In this document: positions 24,646-38,100 of the stretch, one piece after another
How positions within the stretch are numbered: position 1 is the stretch's first letter
Layout: the number at the start of each line of letters is the position of its first letter
From: Parasponia andersonii
Lineage: Eukaryota; Streptophyta; Magnoliopsida; Rosales; Cannabaceae
Length of the DNA stretch: 64,000 nt
Direction: 5' to 3'
NCBI GenBank assembly: GCA_002914805.1
Contig: JXTB01000021.1
Coordinates: 120,118-184,117 of the forward strand
Made by a program: the position numbers and the translations under genes
The notes under the pieces: generated by a model
What the model was told of the DNA's origin: nothing
Databases searched by the model: none
Seen by the model: only the letters and a program-made list of their open reading frames with translations

Positions 24646-25734
24646 AATTAAGGACTACCATGGATAACCTATACTAGGGACTATCATTTTTACATGCACA
24701 AATAAAACTACCATCATACTTTACTTTATGATGGGCATTTTTCTCCTATACATATATTTGTGCATTGACTTCTCTATTTTCCCTAGGGTTTTATCCTATT
24801 TTCAAAAGACAATACTATTCAATCATGTTTTCTTGAAAACCAATCATTTCAGATACCCAATTCTCAGAACTATTTTCTAGTTTCTATCAAAATATTTATT
24901 TTCCTTTTTTCAAATCCTTTGACAGAATTCTATCAAAATAAGAAGCTATAATTTTCTATTACAAGCTTCTCTATATTTAAAATTGAGATCGGTATACTCA
25001 TATTTTCAAAAATCGGTTGTTTTTGAATTTTTCTAAAGTGATTTTTGGATACTTTATGTTCTACGATACTTGTAAAAGTCATTGCAAAAAGCATGAAAAA
25101 TGTAAGGACAAAAACTATTGAAAAAGGCCAGAGAGATAAACTGAAAAAAGCCATCAGTTTTAAAAGAAGAATATGAAAAAGTTAGGTAGAAAGAGAAGTA
25201 AAAGTGCTAAAAAGACAAAAAGGATAAAGTATCTCCAGAACTAAAAGTCTTGGGTAGTACTCAGGAAAAACTTTAAGACATTATCAAGGCAAGGAGGAAT
25301 TGAGGTAGCAAAGTATAACCCCCAGGCATGGACCATTCTATGTTGGTCAGTCATCCTAGAAGTAGCTTATCGTAATACCACCGGCTGAATGCCAGATCTT
25401 TCATATATGTATTTTTCTCCAACGCAAGAAGAGCTATATCATACCGAAAAATGGTTGTACATTGCACCCATTATTTTACCTAGGATGATGTTTTGCACTT
25501 AAATAGCAGGTGAGTGTGCGGGACACTATACCTACACTAAGAAACTAGTCTCAGTTCCATGGATTGTAGTAAGTTCTCCTTTGCCCAATTGACCGTAAAG
25601 CGGCTAAATTAGCGCAGTTTCTACCAAAAGGTTGTCTTCTTCACAAGGGTGACACTTAATTTTGCCTAAGTATGGCCATCCAAGCTGTACTTATTATCAG
25701 TGCATGTAGATAGTATTCTCACACATTCTCTACC
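24646..25734. other. 3' untranslated spacer of the Tat element
   Basis: Lies between the integrase and the tandem array. No coding signal was recognised. It is AT-rich, and a short minus-strand frame at 24933-25154 looks like chance. Confidence 0.5.
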
Positions 25735-26620
25735 TTACCTCTCAAAATCTTATCACCGCCTCTACTATAAGTACTTTTATACATGTTCAAGTTTTTGTCC
25801 TTACATATAGCTTTTTTTGTATAGTTTTACATATTTTTCTATGCATGCATCAAAACCTTATCGTCGCCTCTATGATAAGTGCCTTTCTACATGCTTTTAA
25901 ATCACACATTTCTGAGTCCATGTATGTAGTTCTTCCTGTATGATTTTAACTTATGTCCATGATGCAGATGTCAAAACCTTATCGTCGCCTTTATGATAAG
26001 TACTTTTCTACATGTTCAAGCTTCTATCCTTTTATGTAACTTTTCCTACATAGCTTTAAACATTTTTCTATGAAGATGTCAAAACTTTATCGTTGCCTTT
26101 ATGATAAGTACTTTCTCTACATGCTTTTAAATCTAATATTTCTGAGTCCTTACATGTAGTTCTCCCTGCATGATTTTAACATATGTCTATGCAGATGTCA
26201 AAACCTTATCGTCGCCTTTATTATAAATGCTTTTCTACATGTTCAAGCTTCTATTCTAACATGTAGTTTTTCCTACATAATATTACACATTTTCTATGCA
26301 GTCGTCAAAATCTTATTGTGTAAATCTGATGAGTATTTTTCTACATGCTTCTAAGTCTCATTTTTCGAGTCTCCATATGTAGTTGATTTTCTCACTCTCA
26401 CATGGGAGATTCCTTGCATAATTTTTCACATCTCTCTCATGTAGCTATTCTAAAAATCTCATCATGACAAACTAATGAGTATTCTTCTACATGTTCTTAA
26501 AGCTTATACTCTCTAAATTTCTTACATGTAGATGGATTTCTTACTCCTGGCTATGAGCTTGTCTGTATGATGATTTTTATACTTTTCCCATGCACCTAAT
26601 TTAAAATGCTATCGCTATTT
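25735..26620 (+). repeat. Alternating tandem repeat array in the Tat element
   Basis: A core CAAAACCTTATCGTCGCC followed by (T/C)TATGATAAGT recurs at about 25743, 25851, 25972, 26080, 26199 and 26306, with weaker copies near 26450 and 26607. Spacings are 108, 121, 108, 119 and 107 bp. Two monomer types alternate. One continues TACATGTTCAAGCTTCTATCC, the other TACATGCTTTTAAATC and TTCTGAGTCC. The true period is therefore about 228 bp. Confidence 0.85.
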
Positions 26621-29095
26621 GCCTAATAAGTATCTTGCCACAATGCATGTTTTCCCTTTTCTATGTGTAGCATGCTTTCTCACAAATACTTGTGATGATT
26701 TCTGGATATTTTTTACCTTCTTGAACATCTTTTCAAAGCCCCATGATTTCTGAAAATTTAAACCTTTCATGTTTGGGTATTTCTTAAAGATTATCACGAA
26801 TGTCTTTTGACGACTAATTTTTGCATAAAGAATTTTCAAGCATAATTAGTCATTTTTGGCATCACTCTATCTTCACCCTTTTAAAAATTCAAAGAGATTG
26901 CCAAAATATTTTACAGAACACTAGAGACTGAGTCTACCTCTTCCCTATAGTTGTTCAAATTACTGAGGGCTATATTTTTTTTAACATATTATTTTCCTTC
27001 CTAACGATATTATTTTCAAAATATCTCTAGTGCATATCTTTCTTGGTTTGAATCTTCATCTGGACTAATTCCTCTACTATGTAAAGAAAATTATTCACTT
27101 GCAACTCTAAAAAAGTAGGGATGTCAAACCAAACAGTTCCATCACGAAGATGTGTACTTTAAGCCTATGAAGAAAGCCTCTCTGATGCCGTTCACATTGC
27201 ATACATGCAGCATAGAGTTCCTACCAAACCACGGTATGTAGGCTATAATGTTAAGGCCTAATAGGCTGTCACGGCTTCAACAAGGTACAAAATCTGTCAT
27301 AGATTTTTACCAATGTCATTAGTAAGACCCACTTATATTTTTATCATTTTTGTTGGTAAAAAAATTTAGAAAATGAGCATCTCTCATAAATCATGCAGTT
27401 TGTGGTATGTGTGATTTCTAATAGTGGTATTTTATAAAATCTCTTTATATTTCCTTTAATTGAGTCGATCCTTTACGTCCTATTTAATTATCTAAATATC
27501 ACTTTTTACGCCTTATACCACATTTTTGTGTTTACTTCATGCTTCTGGGCCGAGATCTCTTAGATCTCACTTATATCCTAAAATACTACCCTTGCATATT
27601 GTACCATGATTTTTGCACTCATCTCCTCATTTGGTCAATTATGTGCATTATCTTTACATACATAATTGAACATTTTGGTGCTCATCTTGTGCTTGGGCCT
27701 CATTAGTCTTATTTGTAACTATCATCACTTTGGGGTCATGGTCATGTTTATGTGTACCATTATTTTCAATTTTTAAAGTTTAGAGCATGATCTTTCTTTG
27801 AACCAGAGAATATCATTGCCTTGTCTTAAAATTTTTATCTCAAAATGTTGTGTAAGCTAAGACCACTTGAGAACTTTAGTTTTTTTTTTCGTATCTAGTC
27901 CACACTAGACCTGTGGTCATTTCACATTTCACTATCATGGCTATTTGTTTTCTAGTTACTTTATAAGGAGACTTGACTTCATTCATCTTAGTGCTCACAA
28001 AAATATGCTCGCATATGTATACTTTTCTTCTTCAAGCACACTACATCTCCTGATAATACTTGATATGTGTGAGTAATATTATTTTGACCATCGATTGCAT
28101 GAATACATGTCACATCTATGAATATCAATTATGAATTTCTTGTGTGCATTTCACGTTGGCGATGACATCTCTCATTTGCTATGCATCATAACATAATTTG
28201 TCATTTTTAAACATGAAATTACAACACAAAGATCATAATAATCCTATGGAAGCCTTGGGTCTGCTATCTATTTCCTCGTTATTTTTGCACAATTATTTAT
28301 TTTATGTGTGTATCTGTGCTTCTCCGGTTCCCATATCACAAGTAGCTGAGATAGCTACTATTGTGTCTCATGCTCTTATTAAATTATCTCGAGCTCCTTT
28401 TTGCTTGTCTTTCATTCTGCAAATAATTGAGCTATTTATATTTTGTTGTCTTATACTTAGATTCAAGGTTACATTCTCGTGACAACAAAATTCTTAAGAG
28501 CTTAAATGCTTGCTTATCTTGACTAATTGCTATATTCAAGCTTGCTTATTATGCTCATTTTTCTTTTGTAAAAATTCGAGCTTCTCCTCACGCATATAAA
28601 TGTTTACTTGCTCCTTTTCGACTAAAGTATGATTATACTTGCTTATCCTTTACATACATGCATTTTTAATACTTGAATTATCAAAGCAAGGTTCTTTACA
28701 TAATAAGAGCATACAAGGCTCAGGAAAGCATTTTGTTTCCTTTTACAGGGTGCATTTTGTTTCCTTTTATAGGGTGCTTTTCCTATTGTTACATATTACA
28801 ATTCAACCTAGTGGTAAAATTTATAAGGACCGTATTCTCTCTAGCTCGAGTACCTTTGAGGACATCGTTGACCTGTGTAAAGTCGAATGTCATGAGTTTG
28901 AGCTTGCAACTCTACGTAAAGCATCAGCACGAGCACAGGGACAACCTAACTACGGAGGTCTTAGTATGGCTCACATGCAACGTACTCTTTTCCCTTTATA
29001 GAAATTTTTCCCACTAGATTTTGCTCTATTGAGGTTTTAATAAGGCGTTGTTCAAGTTTGACAATCCAATAGAAATGTTCTAGTATGACTATTTG
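26621..29095. other. 3' region of the Tat element without a recognised gene
   Basis: AT-rich sequence downstream of the tandem array. Two overlapping short frames at 28639-29017 resemble no family I know. I see no LTR boundary, RNA gene or clear repeat until the nested solo LTR. Confidence 0.4.
29091..29095. repeat. Target-site duplication ATTTG, left
   Basis: Matches 32251-32255 exactly and immediately precedes the TG of the solo LTR. Confidence 0.8.
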
Positions 29096-32000
29096 TGTAA
29101 CGCCCTCTTTATCCTCCTACTACTAGTGGAAATTTATTAACTTTTTATTTACAAGGCGTTACTTTTGGAAGATAATCCTATAATTATTTTTCCAAAATAC
29201 AGGCCAATTCGAACTTTTTATTTTCTTTAAAACTCTATGGATAGGTGACTTTACTTCCATACATGATCCGTATATACATATATTACACAATGAAACATAT
29301 TAAATAGGTACAAAAAAAAACGAATTAAAAATAACTTCATTGAGAGACTGCAAAATACCCCAAAATACACAAACTAGCCCCCTCCCCCCACAAGTGGTCA
29401 AAATATCCATATGTACAACACCAAGGTTGGGCCTCTACTTCAACTCACAAGCTCATGCTGTCATCTCAATCATTACCTACAACATAAGACTATAATGAGC
29501 TACAGCTCAATAAGTAAAGTAATGGATGACATATTGCTCAATGACATGAATTAAATGTATGATCGTGCTTGCTTGAATGTTTTGGTATAAATGATTTTCT
29601 TTAGACCCTTCCTTGTCTTGTGCCCACTGTCCAGTTCAGCACTGTGCCTGTAGGGCTTCCTGAATTAATGATATCCCATGGGTTCTCCTCCCGTCGGCTC
29701 TTACCACAGTGGGGCTCGTTACTAACCTTATTCCGTCGTTACCCCATCGAGCTCAAGAGATAAGGTGGCCCGAGACTGTAGTTTATTCCATTATATAACT
29801 TGGAGGAGGAACATTGTGGCAAACCCTGTGACTAATCCTGTCACACTTGCCCCTCTCCTGGGGCTGCCACTCTGAAACTGTAAATATTTATCCTGCTTCC
29901 CCGTAACAGTGACACAAAACCTTCTGAAAGTTACCTGATCTTAACTTCTCTATGATAAAATAGTTTTACACAATAATACTAAGGCATTTCATAAATCATA
30001 TTACCCTTCTTAAACTTTTTCATAAAACATGCATGGTTATATGGTGTACATAATAATACCACACCAAAATTACCAACCATATATATACTGAAATCGAAAT
30101 GCCAATGGTCATACTCATAACCAGAATAAATGCAAAACATAGAAACATAATAGATACTTATATAGCACATAATTCTTGTGTTGCAGTTGAGTACTTTACT
30201 TACCTCGTGTCCTAAATAGAAATGAATTGTGGAAAGGGTCAATATCCTCTAGAGATTGGTGTGCTATTCACCTGTCATTGTTTATAGGTATTCAAAATGC
30301 ACATTTTGCCAAAAGAATGCATCAAGATACTCGAACAATACCGAAATCAGAATTTTCACAAAATTAGGAAACTTGATCTTAAAATGACTCAGAAGCATAT
30401 AATTCACTTAAGGTACTTGGAAATCAATAAGTAGCATTGAAAAACTGTTCAAAGGTATTAAAATATGAATGCTAGTTCGTTAGCACAAAAATGATCCAAA
30501 AAGGCATATAATTTTGTAAAACTAGTCCATTTGCTCCTAAATGGTGCCATTTCATTTTAAAAATATTTGGACAGCACCTCCCATATTTTTAAGATGTTCC
30601 CACATGATTAAAATCATGGTTTTAAACCTGCAATAGCAATTAGAAATCCAAATTCTCACATATACACATCAAGAGGATCACTTAGAATAATCTAAGTGCA
30701 CTTGAACTCTTTTTCGGTTTCAACAAGTTTCAAACCATTTTACACTTATGTGTCATCACAAGCAGCCACCAAATGAGTATAATAGACAATAGGATCAATA
30801 AGATATACAATCCAAATTTAAGAAATCAGATTACAAACATAGAAAACTTAATCTATTACACATAAAAACACTTAACTCCATAAATTGCAAACTTTGGGGC
30901 TTTAGGTTTAACTTTAATCCTCCACTTAAATTTTATGTTTTCAGCAATATATAAGGGTTCCTAGGACCATTATTCATCAAATAATAGCTTAGGTTTAAGA
31001 GCTAAAATAAAGGAAATTTACTACAAATTCAAAATCACACATAAACCTCACCTTAACTAGTTTGAGTATTTGCTAGATTTCTTGCCTTCTATCTCCACCA
31101 AACTGATTCCCAAAACTTAGAAATGGATTTTTGGACTTAAGAAAACCTGAAGAAACCTTTGTTTAAGTGGAAACAAGTAGAGAATTGAAATTAAAGGACA
31201 AGACCTAGAAAGAAGAACTTAGTAGAGCTACCTTGACTAGTTTTGGTGTATCTTGCTTTCTAAAGCTCTAACTTGAGTTCTACCACTTGGAAACTCTTGG
31301 ATATGGTTAAGGGAAGTTGAGAGTAGTGTAAAAAAGTTTTTTGAGGGGCTCAGGTCGTGGCTGGAGAGAAAGGAAATGCAAATGACCAGATTTGGTCTAA
31401 AAGTGATACTTAATGACTAAGAAATGGCATAACTTAAATTCTAAGTGGTATTTTGGATATTTTGATCATTACTTTCCATGTGTCAAGCTCTAAAATATCC
31501 TTAGCATAGTCATCACGTTGCTGGTCACTCCTATACACCCAAGTGTAGCCAAAGTTGTTGAATCCTACCTTAGAAAGTGAAAACTAGTCATACTTTGACT
31601 TATGATCCTATATGGCCAATGTTATTGTAATTTGGTGCAACCTAGCCCCTTAACCAATCATTAAACATAAAAAGAAAGTAAATTAGACTCTAATTAACAA
31701 TGTAAACATATTATTAGCCCTCAATTATTAGAATGCACAAAAATGACATTACGCAATTAAGCTTAATCTAAGCTAGTTTAGTGCAAACAAATACCAATTA
31801 GTGTCCTGAATGCCACCTCGTGCTTACCTGGAGCCGACAAATAAAATGCTATAAATAAAAACTACACATTGAATTAAGCCTATTTGACGTGTTAAACACA
31901 CAGTTAATTTGGCTCCGAAGTACATTAAAATTGCATTTTACCGAAAAACTACTATTTGACCAAGTTATCAACAAGTACGATCTTAATACATGTGCACATA

Positions 32001-32250
32001 GTATTAGTTTCATAATTATATTCTCTGTTCTTTTAGCACACCGAGCTCTCTCTCTAAGGGTATTGAACCTTTACACTACATCGGGACACTTTGACAATCA
32101 TTAGTGTAATAGCATGTATGTAAATACACATAACATAAGGAATGAGCATATTTTTATGAAACTAGTATTAATGACTTCTAAATGCCTAATATGCAATTAG
32201 AACATATTTATTATTGGCTCTCTTAATTACGTGAGGAGTTGGATGTCACA
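29096..32250 (+). mobile_element. Solo LTR (3,155 bp) nested in the Tat element
   Basis: It begins TGTAACGCCC at 29096 and ends GATGTCACA at 32250, so the ends are a short inverted repeat (TGTAAC / GTCACA). It is flanked by the direct repeat ATTTG at 29091-29095 and 32251-32255, a perfect 5-bp target duplication. No gag or pol coding lies between, and the size suits a long LTR such as those of Del/Tekay chromoviruses, which often start TGTAACGCCC. A solo LTR arises by recombination between the two LTRs of a full element. Family assignment is inference; orientation follows the TG...CA ends and could be either. Confidence 0.8.
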
Positions 32251-32255
32251 ATTTG
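32251..32255. repeat. Target-site duplication ATTTG, right
   Basis: Matches 29091-29095 exactly and immediately follows the CA end of the solo LTR. Confidence 0.8.
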
Positions 32256-32429
32256 GATCCCACTAGAGCCTTACATTTTTCAATTCTTCCTGCCATTCAC
32301 ACCAAATCTTCTCTTGGGTTGCAAGAGACCTGTTTGGAGAAACTATCAGTGAGCTTCTTTAGTTATCAGCTTCAAGATAAATCAAGGTCGAGCTTGATGA
32401 GCTCCGATGATTGATCAGGGGACTTCTTA

Positions 32430-34450
32430 ATTTTTGGGATGAATCTTAAGACATAGATTAGTGTTAGTTAAGCACAAAGATTATCGGCATAAACTAAGCT
32501 CGCTTATGCTACATGTAGCACGGTCTAAACTACATGCTGTTTGGAGTATTTCCACCTCAGCTCTAAACCACACACCGTACAAGCTGAGCTACATGTCTTT
32601 TAGATTTATTTCATCCAAAGCCCGAACTACATGTCATCCAAGATCAAGCTACATGTCACTCAAACACAAACTACATATCATTTTGGAGCTCTTTCCTTTG
32701 TGTACAATTTCCTTTATATACAAGCTGCCAACCTTCAAGTACAAGCTCCTCCATTTTTCTAGAGACATCTAGAAGCCTCTAACTTGTGCCCTAAGATCTT
32801 ACAGCTTAAGTACTTGCAAGAGGAAGCTGCTCAAGTTTTCTAGAAGCCTTTGAATGCCTTTAACTTGCACACCAAGTCCTTGTAACACAAGTCTTTGCTG
32901 GCTTGGCCAATATAGGACTACAATCTAGTCCCCTTGTTGCTTAAGTTCCCTTGCAAATCAAGGCATGATATTGCCTATAAATAGGGACAAACCTCCTCAT
33001 TGTAAGAGGATTCAGCTCCAAGCATATTAACATATAATATATTCTCTCTTTTCTCTTATTCAAGTCATGTCCTCTCTATTTTTCCTCCATTGCTCTATTG
33101 GGATCTTATCTTCACTCTTGATTATCTTGTTTTCCTCTCAAAACCATAGCCATTAACATCATCACTATCACTTACTCCTCTCGGCTATACCACCACTATC
33201 TCCATCATCTTGTCTAAGCTGTAACATATCATTACCAATTCATCTCACCTCTTATTGAGCCCGATTCACACGCATGTTATTTTGCACAAGTCCAATTTAT
33301 ATTCTCATCATTTCTTCTTCATCAATACCATGAGTGGAAGTATATATATGCACGGGACCTCATAATATCAATACTTCATCAATTCATGGTCACTTTGCCT
33401 CCACCTAGTTCACGTTTTGCCCACTAAGTCTTTTTTTATATATCTCTTATTAATTTTATGTTTCTATTATCATATTAGTATTATTGTCTAATCCATTCAT
33501 TTCTCTCTTCACTTCATATATTTTTATATATACTTTTTCATATACATGCATATATAGAACTTGGTCAATAGGTTTCTTTTTAGAGTTGATATTTTTCTAA
33601 ATATTTATATAGGCTTCGATATTTTCACATGTCTATTTCCTTATCCCATACTTATTTATTTACATATCCAAGGTCCAATAATTATTTTATATCATTATCT
33701 ATATCATAATTAGTTTTATATCATTTTCTTACTAGTTAAACATCTTTATACTATTTTCTATTATCTTATTATTCTTACATTACTATTTCTACTAACTTGT
33801 TTTACAAGTTTCCTTACATGTAGTTTCTATCCCCTCGCACTTCAGTGATTTGTGGGCCCTAAACTACTCTCTTCGAACTCTGTGTTTGACATATGGTACA
33901 AATTCAGAACTTTGTGTTCTCACATTATTCCTCGCTTATTTCTATTATTATTATTATTGCCGTTATTATTATTATCCCTAACCCCTTTATTGTATGTATC
34001 TAACCTCTAGTTGACATTATGATCAGTTTGTTCACCTCCGTCAGCTTGACCCTTTTATTATTTCCATATTATTATATTATCGCCGATCCATAAGTTAATT
34101 ATCCTTGTAACCGCCTATATATAAAAATGTCGTGGGAAGTGTCGTTCTCTATTGCAACTACCCATCGGGACTTTGATATGTAATGTCAGCATTGTGATAA
34201 CACTTATGTTACTATTACGCTAATATTATTATTGTTATATTGTAAGTACGTAATCCTTACAACTACTAACGTGGTAAGAACACCATAGAAAGTATCGTTA
34301 GTACGTAATCCTTACAACTACTAACGTGGTAAGAACACCATAGAAAGTATCGTTTTCTATATCAACCGTCCACTAGGACTTAACGTGGCAAGAACACCAT
34401 AGAAAGTATCGTTTTCTATATCGACTGTCCACCAGGACTTCGACACGTAC
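32430..34450 (+). repeat. 3' LTR of the Tat element, truncated at its 3' end
   Basis: Collinear with 17008-18850. A purine-rich run AGGGGA at 32416-32421 could be the worn polypurine tract. The TATA box is at 32976-32983. Homology to the 5' LTR stops at about 34448 (GACACGTA), leaving out the last 250-270 bp. Many substitutions separate the two LTRs, so the insertion is old. Confidence 0.82.
34245..34440 (+). repeat. Local tandem duplications in the 3' LTR
   Basis: A 55-bp unit beginning AGTACGTAATCCTTACAACT is repeated at 34245 and 34300. It is followed by two copies, about 61 bp apart, of 'aacgtgg(t/c)aagaacaccatag' with its downstream sequence (starts near 34321 and 34382). The equivalent part of the 5' LTR has a single copy. 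Confidence 0.8.
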
Positions 34451-35110
34451 TCTATTCTTCCTGCAAATACTGCTGTTAGTTTTGAGAAAAATGGTTACAA
34501 GTAATATCATCTACTGATCGTGTTATATGTCCTTGGAATTTGAATTGTCCAAAATTACCATAAACATCTGCTGTTGAAGTCAATGTTTTTTAGACAGTCT
34601 TTAAAATTTTTACTGGTTACAACATACAACAACATATGCAAAATAAACTTCAGATTCATTATGAGAAGAAATAACAAAAACCATAGCACTAGACTTAATA
34701 ACCAAAGAATTGTTAGGAAGCTTGCGTGATTCGAATTGGATATCGCTCTGGATAGTATCACTAAGCCATGTCAAGTAGTTGGTCAAAGAAAAAATGATCA
34801 AACGACATGGCTGAGTAGTATGCTAGTTAAAGAAGTAGACTCGGGTTCCTATAGGTGTAGCCATGTAGGTAAAAACAGAGAAAATAACAAAACCAACAAC
34901 AGTATTCGCAGGAAGAATAGAGTAGTTTGTTGGTATATAACAAGACAATTTAACGTATCCATTGGCTTTCATTCATCAGAAGTTACAAGTTCAGCCAAAA
35001 TGAGACCACAACAATGAAAGTAAAAAACACAAAGACAAAATATTACAATAAAGAAAGAATGATGGATAAGAAGTTATCTACTAAGCGAGTATGAAAGTCC
35101 ATGCTTTGCT
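34451..35110. other. Spacer downstream of the intact CNL
   Basis: Lies between the truncated LTR and the CNL stop codon. The part nearest 35110 is presumably the CNL 3' UTR. Short frames on both strands show no recognisable domain. Confidence 0.45.
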
Positions 35111-38100
35111 CTAGTTGGAAGAACTACTGCCTGCTCCACTAGGATTCGCTTGATCAGGGGCTCCAATATGTTTGTATGGGATGTGAGCGATCTTTGGCCA
35201 ATCTTCACCGCTTTGCTCTTGACACCTTTCTAGTAGCTGTGGACAATCTTGGATCGAGAGGTGTTGGAGTGCAGTAAGGCATTTCATACATTCGGGTAAA
35301 AGTCTAATATTTGGAAGATCTGAAATTGCTAAAGATCTCAATGAAACAAAATTTCCAATCCACTCTGGCAAAACTTCTAAGCCTGGACAACTTCTGATTT
35401 CCAGACTATGAAGTACTCTGAGGTTCTGTAACTCCCCTGGTAGACACATGAGTTGTGGACAAGACAAGAGGGTCAAACTTCGGAGGGCAGAAAGGTTTTC
35501 TACACCCTGTGGTAACATAATAATACCTGGACAATACATAATGGTCAAGCTTTCAAGACAGGTGAGATATTGGAAGTCCATTGATAAAGAAGTAAGATTA
35601 TTGCAGTTCTCAATGGACAAAGATCGAAGGTTACTTAAGCCACTAGTCCCACCCTCCGGCAAAGACATTAGACCATGGCAGTCACCAATCTCCAAGGACT
35701 CCAAAGCATTAAGGCTCTGCATACTTAGTGGCAAAGAGCTAAGCTCTTCACACCATCGAACGGTTAATGATTTCAAAGCAGTAAGGTTTCCCAATTCCTG
35801 GGGTAGTGAAGGAAGCCGAGGACAAGATTTAATAGCTAGAGATTTAAGAAGAGGGTTATTTGCAGGGAATGCTCCGGAAAAATAAGACAAGTCACTCACT
35901 TTCTCAATTACAAGTGATCTTAGGGAGGTAAGGTCTCGAAAGAGATGAACTAAAGTTGCATTGCAATCGTGCAACTTCAAATGTTGGATAGATAAAATTT
36001 GTGGCATCATACTTAGCTTGGGACATTTATTGACAAGTAATTTGCTCAAGCTGGGGAAAACTTCTCCACCATCTGGACCAAACCAGTCTTCCAAATTGGG
36101 TAGATCAATAAGGACTAGTCCTTTAAGTGCTGGAAATGGTTTCTCATTGCCTTCACCATAAAACTCTCTGCCAATACACCTGACCCCATGCATCGACTGT
36201 AGTGAAAGACGGTTGAGAAACCGAAGATTCCCAAGTGTAGGAAGATGTTCGCTTTTTCTACAGTCGATCAAGTCAATTGAAACCAAATAAGGAATAGACC
36301 AATGAGGAAACCTGATCCCTCGGTATCCCTTTATAAGTAATCTTCTAAGATTTTGATGCGGTTGAAGGTTCTCGAGAATTTCTTCTTCAAAAAGAGTACC
36401 AGGATCAGTGCTTTGTGGTGCTCTTGATGACTGACTTGGTCTTGTTCTCTTGGATCTGTTCATAACATATTCCTCCATTACATTTACATTTATGTTGAAG
36501 CTACCATCGTCATGCCCCCAGTACAAGCCTAATGACTCGATCCCTTCCTTACTCCTTAAGCCAGCATTCCTTGCTTCTTCTACACTTCTCACATTCTCTA
36601 AGTGTGTAATTTTAAGACTCCCCTGGAGATTAAGTTTTCCTAAGAAGTTGAAGTCAACCGGTCCACCTGTAACAAATAATGGCAACGTTTGAAGCTCATA
36701 TTGACCACCGAAGTAGCCATATTGACCTGTAAGCATCTCAACCATTTGCCTAAACTCATCAACACTTGTAGTGTGAACTGCCATGCCTTGATCGCGAGTT
36801 TGTAATGAATAAAGCATCCCGGTTAGTGCTTCACAACCGTTGTTGTTGAGATGTCTGAGGTTTCTCATTTTTGCCAAGTTAGGCAAAGCTACAAGATCAT
36901 AGCAATTAAATAGATTCAATGTTTGTAAAGGGAGGTCTTCTATAACATGAGGTAACCTTTTAATAGGTGTATAAGATAGGTCAAGAAACCTCAAACATGA
37001 TACGTGACCAATTGATGCATCGATATCTACAAGGTTAGATCCACACAAATCCAATACAAGCAAGTACTTGAAATTCGAATAGAATTCATGAGGGAGCTCC
37101 TCAAAAGTACCTCCTGAAAACAACAGAAGAGTTCGCAAATGTTTTGCGTCGCATAATTCTTTTGGGATCACGGAAGACTTAAAATTACAAACAACAGATG
37201 AATGGCGGATTTGACGAAAGCATCTTGGAGTTAAAAGATGGCAGTCTAATATTGTGTACTCTAGTCCGGCAACAGATTGAACAAAATCATAAATGACATC
37301 ATGCATCTTGTGTCCAATAATGACTCCATTGTCACATCGCTTTGTCTCTATGAAGAAGGACATCCAGAGAAGATTGTTGAAGTAGTCATTACCTATGTCC
37401 TCTGGTGGTTTTCCGCTACTAGATTGAACTAAGCCTTCTGCCATCCATAACCGGATTAATTTATCTTTCTTGATTTCGTAGTGCCTAGGAAATATTGAGC
37501 AGAATACTAGACAACGCTTAAGATGTGGTGGCAAATGAAAGTAACTCAACCTTAAGGCAGATAAAATTCCACTTTCACATTCATCCAAATTCCAAAGTTC
37601 ACTATCTCGTACGAACAACCACTCCCGTACTTCTCTTTTGAAGCGCATGAGGCTTCCCAAAGCTTTTGCAGCTAGAGGCAAACCTCCACATTTTCTCACA
37701 ATCTGTTGCCCAATAGGCAAGAGAGCAGGGTGAAGTTCTTCTTCTCCTTGTTGAAACGCACGTTGCATAAACAAAGACCAGCAAGCATCCTCAGACAAAC
37801 CGTTCAAATGACGTGAAAAACTCGGGGACTCTAGCATGAAAGCAACTTTTCTACTGCGGGTTGTGATTAAAATTTTGGTTCCATCAATACCCCCTCTAAA
37901 GAGTGGTTTTAGTTTATCCAAGTCATCTTGTTTTTCTATCCAAACATCATCCAAGACAATTAAGTATCTTTTCTTATGTAACAAGCTCCAAACTGCTGAG
38001 TGTAGTGCATCCATATTCAAGATATGACACTTCTCTTTGGTAACTGACTCAATGACAGCCACCATTATGTTTTTGACATCAAATTGATTCGAAACGAAGA

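Larger units (their letters stand above)
17008..34450 (+). mobile_element. Ty3/gypsy LTR retrotransposon of the Tat (Ogre/Tat) lineage, degenerate, with a nested solo LTR
   Basis: Two related long repeats (about 17008-19119 and 32430-34450) flank a plus-strand core in the order gag remnant, aspartic protease, reverse transcriptase, RNase H, second (archaeal-type) RNase H, integrase. A second RNase H before the integrase, a primer site starting GGCGACTC, and tandem repeats in the untranslated parts all point to the Tat clade of plant gypsy elements. About 7.8 kb separate integrase from the 3' LTR. Of this, 3.2 kb is a later solo-LTR insertion. Numerous stops and changed catalytic residues show long inactivity. 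The right LTR lacks its last 250-270 bp, so no target duplication can be read. Confidence 0.88.

Noticed and set aside
25743..26330. Regularly spaced repeats resembling a CRISPR array
   Set aside because: The spacers are themselves repeated in alternation and the setting is a plant retrotransposon; this is a tandem repeat.
28639..29017. Two overlapping 114-120 codon frames in the Tat element
   Set aside because: No recognisable domain, two competing frames of similar length, AT-rich surroundings; probably chance.
35448..36692. Plus-strand frames of up to 145 codons
   Set aside because: They are antisense to the LRR of the intact CNL and share its repeat periodicity; no independent evidence for genes.
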